A DNA stretch of 64,000 nucleotides from Yamagishiella unicocca (Eukaryota; Chlorophyta; Chlorophyceae; Chlamydomonadales; Volvocaceae): NCBI GenBank assembly GCA_003116995.1, contig BDSL01000040.1:1-64000 (forward strand), in the 5' to 3' direction. Below the pieces are notes generated by a model. The model was not told the origin of the DNA. It saw only the letters and a list, made by a program, of their open reading frames with translations, and searched no databases. The position numbers were made by a program, and so were the translations under genes. This document shows positions 54,845 to 64,000 of this stretch, one piece after another (position 1 is the first letter of the stretch; every line of letters starts with the position of its first letter).

Positions 54845-57800
54845 ATGTTGCAGACCGGTCTGTCAAGGGCGGAGCGCGCCGCGCCTGTGCCGGTGACAAG
54901 CCGCACCGACAGGATTATGGCTCGGGTTGCTTTGGTAATTGTCGCTGGTGGGCTGCTCTATGGCCTTTATTCGCTGGGAGGACCCGTCTACTGGAAATTC
55001 TACGCAACGGTCATCCACCCATACGAGGACAGCGTCCACCAGACATTGCAAGGCGCTACTCCAGGTAATCTGGGACGCCTGGCACTTGCAAAGATAGCAA
55101 GAAAACGGTTGCAATGCTTCGGCGCGTCGTCGCTCAACTTGTCTTGCGGATTTTCTGCTGCGCAGTTGCTGATATCTCAGTTTCGAAGGAGCCAGCCGTA
55201 TCGAAAACTGCGGGTGGAGATGGGGGAGCTGATAGAGGAGGGGACGCAACCGGAGGGGGCACACCGAAGGTTGAGGTAGCACCAGTGAAGGCGGATCCGG
55301 CACCAGTGAAGGCGGCGGTGGCACCGGTGAAGGTGGATCCGGTACCAGCAAAGGTGGAACCAGTTCCCGCCAAGGTGGACCCGGTACCAGCAAAGGTGGA
55401 TCCGGTTCCCGCCAAGGTGGACCCGGTACCGGCAAAGGTGGATCCAGTTCCCGCCAAGGTGGATCCGGTTCCAGCAAAGGTGGATCCAGTTCCAGCAAAG
55501 GTGGAACCGGTGGTTACCCCGACGTCCACGACGAACGAGTTTGACCACAGTAAATACCAACTTACCAGGTGAGGCATCTGGGGAGGGGCAGGCGGTGTAT
55601 GCTGAGGGTTGCTGGGTGGGAAAGCGCACGTATGGCTCCTGGTCCTGTGTGCATGGAGGGGTTCCTGGTCCTGTGTGCAGGGAGGGGTTCCTGGTCCTGG
55701 GTGCAGGGGGGGGCGCGAAATGGGCACGGTACCTCTTATGACGTGGCGCCACGGGGCCATTGACTGGGGCTACTGAGCCAGCCACCGTCTTATCGGCACC
55801 AGCTAAAGGATGGGGCCCTGGCCCTGGAAAGCCAATCCGGAGCTTGCCATATAGCTGATGCGACCGTTTAGGCAACCCGGAGGTCGGCTGCCAGTAGCAT
55901 TCCGTTTGCCGGCTCTGTGGCCCAGCCTACTCTCCTTGCCATCCTAGATTGCGTCGAGGCTTGGTAAGGGCGGGCGTCAAAACGGCGCTCTGGTTCGCCG
56001 CCCTATTGCGCGCGTGCGCACTCCATCCTCCTAGTTGGCTTCCGACTCCCGAACCCTACCTTCCTTTCCGGGCGACGCCCCGCCGTCCAAAACAGGGAGC
56101 GCGTACACGGGCTGTTGCAGGACGGCCTCATCATGATCACCTGGGCGAACCACCACTACTTGGACTTTGCTAAGAGTTGGGTGTACAACCTGCGCAAGGT
56201 ACGGGTAGGACCCTAAACCCATTAAGTACGTCATAAGGCCGGAGGAACGGGGCGGGCCTTGCCGGCGGGCGGGACCAGGGCGGGGGGCGGGGTGGGCGGG
56301 ACCAGGGGTTGATAAGACGACCAGGCCTGTAGGGGCATGTATTTGGGTTTGTCCTTGTTGTGGGAGGGTTGTGCCAGGTGGTGTGGCGGTGCTGGGGCTT
56401 TGGGAAGGGCAGACGCATGGGGGAGTCTCTTGCCGATCGATGGGCATCGAAGCCCCGGGAGAGTGCGATACGCCACCCTCCCACGCACTGCGCTCCGGCC
56501 CGGCAAGAGGTGCACACGCGGCCGTGTTCGTGACCTGAAGCGCCTGTGACGGCTGGTTGTTCTCCCCGGGGCGCCACTTCTACGGGCTGCTTCAGCCCGA
56601 GTCACCAGCCCGCACCAGCCCCACCTGTTACGTCACCGAAATGGGGCCGTGTGGTTCATCGGACCCAGGTCCGGGCTGGTTGGGAGCCGGGTGGGGCTGA
56701 TCAGCCAGATACCTGGGGCTAAGCCGGATCGGGGGTCGCAACACGCCCTCAGTCTGGGCTCTACTCACGCCTAGGATCTCGAATCCCCGTCGGTGTCCCA
56801 ATCCTCGTGTCGTCTTCCCCCCTACCGGACGTACGTACGTGGCTCCCCGCTCCCATTTGTCGGCCGGTGACTATGTTCCATGTGGCCCCTGCCACGGCGG
56901 CTCGCATCCTTCACCACCTGCGGCATCAGCCCCGCCATCATCACCCCTCGCACGCCATTATCGCTACCACCACCTCCACCTTCACCACCATCAAATCCAA
57001 CACGTCCATCACCACTACCACCACCACCACCATCTCCAACACTGTCATCTTCTTCACCGCCACCACCAACACTGTCATCATTCCCACCACCATCACCACT
57101 ATCAAATCCAACTCCAACACGTGCATCGCCACTGCCCGCAGTCCGGCGTGAGCGGCTACATGGTGGGCGCTATGGACGACGACATGCTCCGGGACCTGGT
57201 GAAGCTCGACATCCACACCTGGCGCATGAACACGGGCATCACTAAGAACGACCTGGGCTGGGGCAGTCAGAACTTCCACCTCATGGGCAGGTGCGGCTGG
57301 GGGAAGGGAGGGGGGGAGGGAGGGTAGGAGGGTTCGAGGGAGACCCGTGGAGGGAGGCCAGGAGGGAGGGAGGCCAGGAGGGAGGGAGGCCAGGAGGGAG
57401 GGAGGCCAGGAGGGAGGGAGGCCAGGAGGGAGGGAGGCCAGGAGGGAGGGAGGCCAGGAGGGAGGGAGGCCAGGAGGGAGGAAAGCCGTGGGCCGACAGG
57501 TAAGAGGGGAAGGAAAGTTGATGGGCGAAGGTTTTGGACACGCGGTTGTGGTTGCACATGCCGGAGGACTTCGCTGGACCACCCAAAGCCAGAGGAGGGC
57601 GGGGGGGGCGCATCGCAGACCCTTGGGTGCGGCTAGGGTTCCTCCGTCCCTGGTCACTCCCACTTACCGTCGTGCCGCTTCATACTTAGTTACTTACCCC
57701 ACCCCACCCCACCCCACGACCTCCGTCTTCAGTTTCCTTAACCAAGTTCTCCAGCATGCATCTCGAAACGTCTGTTCTATATACGGTTTTCCTTTCGTAC

Positions 57801-60800
57801 ACGGGTCTTCCTTTTACCCCGCCCTACCTCACCCCACCCCACTTCCGCCAAAGGTCATATTACGACCTTCGGCTTTAGTATCCCCAACCCAGTTCTCCAG
57901 CATGCATCTCAAAACTTCTGTTTTTAAACGGTTTTTTGGGGCATCCACGGGTCTCCCTCGAACCCCACTTCCTCGAAACCCCACTGCCGCTGCTTGGACG
58001 CCCCAGGTTCAAGATCAAACTCATTCGCGACGTGCTGGCCCTGGACGTGACGGTGGTGGTGTCCGACATTGACACCGCCTGGGTGAAGAACCCCATCCCC
58101 TACTTCCACCGCTACCCGGACGCCGACATCCTCACCTCCACCGACCAGCTCGCGCCCACCGTCCAGGACGACTCGCTGGAGAACTTCCCGCAGGCGGGCA
58201 GCTCCTTCAACATCGGCATCATGCTCTTCAGGCCCAACAGCAAGGACTTCGTGGGTGGGTAGGGGAGGGGCGGGCGCGCAGTGCGAGGCTGGGGTTGTGT
58301 GGGTGGAGGAGGGGGCGGGCGCGCGGCGCAAGGTTGGGGTTGTTTGGGTGAGGGAGGGGCGGGTGAGCCGTGCGCGGCTGGGATTCCGTACCCGGTGGTA
58401 GCGCCCCCCCCCCCGCGGCGGCCCCTCGCCAGCCCTGTAACGCGCTAGACGAGGCCGCGCGTGCTGTGTGCCTTTCATGGGCGGCAGCCGGGGCAGCAGG
58501 GTCGTCAGGAGGTTGGGGTGGGTCGCAACGAGGCCGCGGCATGTGTGTGTGTGTGTGTGTGTGTGTCTTGACACTTTTAGCGCGGCTGGCTGCAGCCGTG
58601 GTAGGCTTCGACAACGGAGCTGCAAGCGCGGGTGGAGCATGTCCGGCAGCTGTCATGCCCCGTATGTGTACACCGGCCCTCCCGCACGTTTGAGACGGCA
58701 CCCTGCGGTTCACCCGCGACGGACCCCTGTCGACGGACCCCTGTCAGCTGACCCATGTCGGCTGACTCATGTCGGCTGACCCATGTCGGGTGACTCATGT
58801 CGGCTGACTCATGTCGGCTGACTCATGTCGGCTGACTCATGTCGGCTGACTCATGTCGGCTGACTCATGTCGGCTGACTCATGTCGGCTGACTCATGTCG
58901 GCTGACTCATGTCGGCTGACTCATGTCGGCTGACTCATGTCGGCTGACCCATGTCTACTAACCCCGTTGGCTGACCCCACGCTCTCCTCGCGCAGACGAG
59001 TGGGTCAAGTCGCTGGACGACCCCAAGATGTGGGACCAGACCGCCTTCAACGACCTGGCGCGCAGGGTAAGGGGGGGGGGGCACGTGTTGCGCAGCCAGA
59101 AAGCCTGTGGCAGCGATAACCTACGAGGGTGCCACATCCTCTACATACGCATGAGCTTCGTCACATGGAAAGCGCCTCGCCTACATGTGCCAAGCAAACC
59201 CTAGCCAGCGCGTTGCGTAAGACGCCGTGCCACATTACCTGCTGCGTCCCACGCGTCGGGGGTATTGGGTGCTCCTGGAAGCCCATAGCAACCCCCACCC
59301 TTACCGCACTTGTCGCATCATATCGGCCCGCGGTTGCATCGATCTGCGGGGCGTCATGTTTGGTGAACGGATACGCCAGGCGATCCCCATGGGGCATGTC
59401 GCCGCTGCCCGCATGTGCAAATGTGTTTTTGTCCTCACCCCACCCCATGGCGCCCCCCCCCCCCTCGTGGTGCCCAAATCACCGGGTCCTCCCGCCACCT
59501 CCCTGGCGCACCTGCCGCCGCTGCCGCCAACTCAGGGCCACAAGTTCTCCGAGCCTCCTAGCAACCTGTGGCTGGGCTACGACGGCAAGCTCAGGATGGG
59601 AGTGCTGCCATGCGCGCTCTTCGCCAGTGGCCACACCTTCTTCGTGCAGGTGAGGCGGCGTGACGACCTTTCGTCCCCACCCATCTTCAACGCTCTTGGT
59701 TTTTCGGCCGTGGATTCGAGGATTACCGGATTATCCTTTATGCCACCCCTCGGATAGTCGTGTAAGCGTTCCCTGACGACGGCGGCTTGGGTGGTGTGGT
59801 CTTGTTGCTTCGCCTGCGGCCGGTTGGACATCCCAAGGGCGTTCGTGTGGGACACTCCCGTCCGCCATGATCACTCCGAAGCCCCAAACCCTAAAGTTCT
59901 CGACACCGACATCCACTGTCGGCCGTGGATTCGCGGGTATAGTACCTCTCCCCCCCATCCTCAACCGTTTTTTTTGCCATCCCACCCTCACCATCGGTTC
60001 CTCCTCCGCCACCCACCCTCACCATCGGTCCCTCCTCCCCCTCCAAACCGCCCCCCTCCCCCAACGCTCCTCCCACCCACACTCACAGCACAAGTATAGC
60101 GAGCTGGGTCTGGAGCCCTACGTGGCCCACGCCACCTTCCAGTACAGCGGCACGCCGGGCAAGCGCAACCGGTTCCGTGAGGCGATGCTGTTCGACGACC
60201 CGCCCGAGTACTACGACGACCCCAAGGGCTTCGTGGCCATCGAGTGAGAATGGGGTCTTGGTTTTGATCCAAAGGAAGAAGTTAACAAAAACGTTTTTCC
60301 TGACACGCGGAGTGCGGCGGGGGCGTGTCATCAAGGAAGGGGCCGTGCGGCGGGGCTGACAGGCTGGCTGGGGGTGCGGCCTGTCGGGGGGTTGATCATC
60401 ATGGTGGCATTGAGAGACTGAGAGACTGAACCAGAGGGATGAGGCGCTGAGGCGGCCTGTGGCTCTGCACCCGACCCTCGTCTCCTCGACATCTCCCTTC
60501 GCCTTCTGCATGAGTCCCACTTGGCGGCGCCCCACCCCTTCCTGCCGACAGCCCCCCTCCCTTCCCTCCTCCACCACCACAGCATGGACGTCCCGCAGGC
60601 GCTGTTGGACGCCGCCGCCAAACCCGTGGATGGCCTTATGACCGCCGACAAGCTGGGCGACCACTTTGCGCTGGTGCACCACCAGCTGTTCCGCCTGCGC
60701 GCCGCCATCGCCGTGGCGCTCATCACCGGCCGCGTCATCGTGCTGCCGCCTATCTGGTGCCAGCTGGACAAGTACTGGGCGCCGCTGTTTGACGGTGAGC

Positions 60801-63020
60801 GAGCGAGCGGGTTACTGCGTCCCCTGCGCCTGGGGTATGTCACCCTTCCGACACGTCCCGTCCAGCACCTCGCAGCACGCGCGCGCACCCCCTGGTCATC
60901 GCCCCTTGGTTGGTCGACCATGGATTCGAGGATTATCCAATCTATTAATACCCCTTGGCGGTTCCCTTGTTCCTGTTTAGGCAACATCCCGGGCACCCAC
61001 TGGAAGAAGCCGTACATCTGCCCCGCCGACCACATCCTGGACCTGGAGGGCGGCTGGCACAACAAGCGGCCCGAGTTCGGGGTGCACCTCAACTACCGCG
61101 AGTACTCGTTCTTCCAGAACCCCAGGTAGGGCGGCGGGGGGGGACGAGGTGGTGCTACCGGTGTTTCATAACGACTTTCAACGGCCCCAGCAACTTCTGC
61201 ACAGCGCTGCCCTCTGGAGTGCAGGGCAGGGACGCATATACTCTCTCCGTGGTTTTAGCATTGAATTTACGCACTTTGTGGGCGTTTCTCGCGGCTGAGC
61301 AGGGACCGAAAACATGTGGCTTGCCAACATGGCTCTTTGCCTCGGCGCGCCGCTAACACCCCTAGCTGCTCCCCCCTCCTCCGCAACGCAGGATGACAAA
61401 GGCGGTGAACGACAGCCGCGTGACGGTGCTGGTGTGCAAGCCGGGAGAGAGCGACTGCTCTAACGGGGACGCTCCGGCGCCGGTCAAGGTGTGCCTGCGA
61501 GGAGGGAGCGGCAGTCTCTCAATGCCACCCTGATGATCAGCCCCCCGACAGGCCGCACCCCCAGCCAGCCTGACAGCCCCGCCGCACGGCCCCTTCCTTG
61601 ATGACACGCCCCCGCCGCACTCCGCGTTCCAAAGCCCCATCGCGGGGAGTGTGTTGAGCCTCCAGTGGCGGCTCACGTCCCCATGTGGTTTCTCTGTCGT
61701 TCTAGCAACAGAGGTTCCGGTTCGCGGCCTTGGCTTATAGGCACCGTCCCTCTGCACACATTATTATTCTAGCTATATAGCTAATATCATTCTCCTTTGT
61801 CGGCTCTCCGTTTTACTTTCCATCCCGCTTCCTCCGCCTTCATTCCATCTTCGCACGGCAGGACGGCGTGATCCGGCTGGCGCCGCAACTCAACAGCGCC
61901 CAGATCTCAAAGGCGCTGGAGGGTGTGGTCGGGACCAAGATCATCACCCTCAAGAACGCGGCGCAGGCTTTCAAGGAGTTCACCAACCCTACGGTCAGTC
62001 GTCAGGCAGCGGGAAGGAGGATCTGCCAGGGGGTGGGAGCTAGGGCTGCAAACGCAGGTGGATAGGGGCATGGACTGAAGCCCTGCGTGTGTTAACTTGC
62101 CGCTAAGCCAGCCTCCGTGTGTGTGCCCCCGCCGCGCCAAACTGCCCTCGTCTTCCATCCCCACAGGACCAGCAGCAGTACGTGATCCGCCTCAACCACT
62201 ACGCCTCCGTCTTCTGCTGCCTGCAAGCCCAGCCCGGCTGGATCTGGTGAGTCGATGTGACCAGCAAGCCGGGCGGCGAAGAGCGGACAACACAGAGGCG
62301 AAGGGCGCCAGCCTCCCGCTGCATGTGGTCGTCCCCCATCTAGCTCTCCGTCACCGGTTGCCCTCCCCACCCACCCACCTCCCCACACACACTCCCTCCT
62401 CCTCCGCCGGCCTAACCCCCAACCCCCCTCCCTGCTTCTCTCCTACGACGCCTCATCGCCAGGTACGACTTCTTCGCTGACCGGCCCCACTCGGACCGCT
62501 TCAACCGCAAGTTCGAGGAGTGGGTTCCCAAGCACGGCGACGGCGGCAAGAACTGCGAGGGCTACAAGGCGCCGGTGCCGGTGGGCAGCCGCCGCCGCAG
62601 CCTCCTGGAGCAGCTGGCCGCGTCCGTCGGTGATGACACCGTGTACCGGCAGCAGCGGGACCAAGGCCTGGTGGAGGTGTCAGCCGGGGTGCAGCGGCTG
62701 GCTGTCCGCGAGCAGGTTGGCCTGCCGCGAAGGCTGCAGAGCGAGGAGACGGAGATGCTGCAGGTCAGTCGCGGCGCAGCAGGAGGTGGAGGCGGACGGC
62801 CAATGCAGTGCGTCATGTAGTGTATGGCTGCGCTGGGATGCGTTGTGCCTCCTGCTCTTGTCCCGGTCCGCTACCCTGTCCTACTTCATTGTGTGTTTAT
62901 CGACGCGCCGATCCGCTAAATCTGTGCCCCACGGCAACCCGAACCCCTCCGACAAAACCCGCACAGGAGGTGCGATTCCTCCAATCCATGGAGCTGGAGG
63001 CCATGTTCTCCTCGCCTTGA
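54845..63020 (+). CDS. XEG113: XEG113-type GT77 arabinosyltransferase, type II membrane protein
   Basis: Sixteen exons, all in phase: 54845-55064, 55166-55568, 55948-55963 (16-nt microexon), 56121-56198, 57142-57290, 58007-58254, 58996-59066, 59536-59649, 60089-60243, 60583-60794, 60981-61125, 61392-61488, 61862-61993, 62167-62246, 62463-62763, 62967-63020 (824 aa). A short cytosolic start, one membrane anchor (about residues 26-44) and a Pro/Val/Lys stalk of PVPAKVD heptads (about 115-190) precede the glycosyltransferase domain. That domain has LIMITWANHHYLDF, YMVGAMDDDML, the DxD metal site SDIDTAW (309-311), GSSFNIGIMLFRP and DQTAFNDL. The C-terminal extension with PYICPADHILDLE and YREYSFFQNP is typical of XEG113 rather than RRA. 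In plants XEG113 adds arabinose to hydroxyproline-rich glycoproteins in the Golgi, which fits the HRGP walls of volvocine algae. Confidence 0.92.
57350..57485. repeat. 17-bp GGAGGCCAGGAGGGAGG tandem repeat
   Basis: About eight perfect units in the XEG113-type intron 57291-58006, just after a GGGTTCGAGGGAGACCCGTG family A start at about 57330 (sense, roughly 35 bases after the donor). Confidence 0.9.
57735..57965 (-). repeat. Family B and family A elements, antisense, next to an acceptor
   Basis: 57735-57830 reads as family B on the minus strand (AAGACCCGTGTACGAAAGGA, AACAGACGTTTCGAGATGCA, TGCTGGAGAACTTGG). 57843-57965 reads as family A (GGGTTCGAGGGAGACCCGTG, GATGCCCC, AACAGAAGTTTTGAGATGCA, TGCTGGAGAACTGGGTTGGG, GGTCGTAATATGACC). 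Both are antisense to the XEG113-type gene and end about 40 bases before its acceptor at 58006. Confidence 0.75.
58735..58960. repeat. 14-bp minisatellite of TGACTCATGTCGGC
   Basis: About 15-16 tandem units, of which about twelve contain TGACTCA and the rest TGACCCA, in the XEG113-type intron 58255-58995, ending about 35 bases before the acceptor. TGACTCA is the core for AP-1/GCN4-type bZIP factors; function here is inference. Confidence 0.85.
59690..59950 (+). repeat. Family E fragments
   Basis: Two copies of a TCGGCCGTGGATTCGAGG / GTCGGCCGTGGATTCGCGGG block, followed by pyrimidine tracts and a TATGCCACC or CCCCCC run, in the XEG113-type intron 59650-60088. Similar blocks occur at 4385-4425, 3358-3388, 13715-13742, 43395-43420, 43718-43745 and 60905-60950. 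Confidence 0.65.
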
Positions 63021-63236
63021 GCCTCGCGCAGCTACGTCACGCTGGGGAGAATGAAGCGTCCGAGGGCGGCGGCCAGCGCCTGCCTGGCACTGCGCTACCG
63101 GAGCGTGAAAACCCGCCAGCAAGCAGCAGCGATCAGGCATGCCGTCGCGGGGGGGGTCGTAGGGGCTCCCGTCACACTTGCACAGGTCCTGGTGAGGTGG
63201 CTCCGGACCTGGGGTCGTGGTGGGGTTGGCATGACT

Positions 63237-63298
63237 CGCCGGTAGCGATCGTAGCCTAACCAGGTATCGCCGGTAGCGATCGTAGCCTAACCAGGTAT
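63237..63298 (+). repeat. 31-bp perfect tandem duplication in 3' UTR
   Basis: CGCCGGTAGCGATCGTAGCC + TAACCAGGTAT occurs twice without change, 216 bases after the XEG113-type stop. Confidence 0.9.
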
Positions 63299-63378
63299 CG
63301 CCGGCCCGTGAAGTTTAAGCTGAAAGCCTTCCCTGTACGATATGAAGGCAGAAGAGTGAACAGAAGGGAGTGTTTTCT

Positions 63379-63383
63379 TGTAA
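63379..63383 (+). terminator. TGTAA polyadenylation signal
   Basis: TTGTAAAC 359 bases past the XEG113-type stop. Confidence 0.6.
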
Positions 63384-63399
63384 ACTCTGGGGAGGGTAT

Positions 63400-64000
63400 T
63401 TGACGCGGGTCAGGAAAGGCGGTCGTTGTCGTTCGTGTGGTTCAGTTTGTTCAAAACTCGGACTTACTCGTCAAAGGAACCCCGCTGGCAATCGTGATTA
63501 CGGTCGAGAACACGTTTCGCTGTAGCAACGATAGTCGTCGTCTTGAGCTGTGTGTTCGTGTCCGGGTAGTATATGTCATGTATCCTCTGATCCCCTGATT
63601 ATTTCTTCGATACCTTTCTTACAAGAACAATGGCACTGAAATCGGCTGTACGGACTGGTCGTGCATAGCTGTATCATGCCGTTACTTCCATGAGCTTAGT
63701 CGTGTAAGTTATATCTGCGCTTCATTCCTTCGCTGCGCCAGCGGGGTTGAGAATCACGTTGCTCGGAGCAATGGTGCAGCCAACACTAGAGGCGGATGCG
63801 CTTCCAAACAACTATGCAACTTTGCGCTGCATGGCTCACCACTCTTGTCTCAAAAGATGCGCGCGACCGAAACAAATGACGCATTCGGGCGCCAGGACTG
63901 ATAGCTCCGAAGCCCGAAGACGACTGCAAAGTCATGTGCTTCTGACGTACACCGCCGCGTCCATGCGCCCCGATTGTTGTTTGTAGCACTTAATGACCTC
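63400..64000. other. Intergenic to window end
   Basis: Less GC-rich than the coding parts; only short open frames, none with recognisable features. Confidence 0.45.

Overview
The window looks like nuclear DNA of a volvocine / chlamydomonadalean green alga. It is very GC-rich, has intron-dense genes with GTGAGT/GTGCGT/GTGGGT donors, carries TGTAA polyadenylation signals downstream of several stops, and its proteins resemble plant and green-algal plastid, mitochondrial and cell-wall proteins. I cannot name the species. Gene models were built by hand: each exon was checked for GT/AG borders and for reading phase at every junction, and uncertain junctions are flagged.

Layout. 1-8704 (-): alpha-glucan water dikinase, 17 exons, C-terminal half off the window. 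11154-18929 (-): coiled-coil protein ending in a myosin-XI-type DIL tail, with no motor domain visible. 20333-21339 (+): unknown four-helix membrane protein. 21825-23170 (-): LINE-like retroelement fragment. 25483-31774 (-): plastid-type pfkB carbohydrate kinase whose largest intron holds an antisense reverse-transcriptase relic. 31943-36580 (+): unknown multi-pass membrane protein. 37193-38799 (-): ribosomal protein S13, divergent from a small membrane protein (39067-39662, +). 39991-41013 (+): organelle-targeted helical protein. 41708-43994 (+): 104-aa LYR-motif assembly factor. 45777-46655 (-): unknown protein. 49839-54474 (-): NMT1/THI5-like protein, divergent from an XEG113-type GT77 arabinosyltransferase (54845-63020, +).

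The genes do not form one pathway. They cover starch phosphorylation, sugar-kinase metabolism, translation, mitochondrial complex assembly and hydroxyproline-rich cell-wall glycosylation.

The most unusual feature is in the introns. At least five families of short interspersed sequences (here A-E) recur in introns of unrelated genes, often in the sense direction and starting a few to about sixty bases after the 5' splice site. This is the arrangement expected of introner-like, intron-generating elements. One family has a 689-bp form present almost unchanged in two different genes. The window is also rich in minisatellites, two of which include a gene's stop codon.
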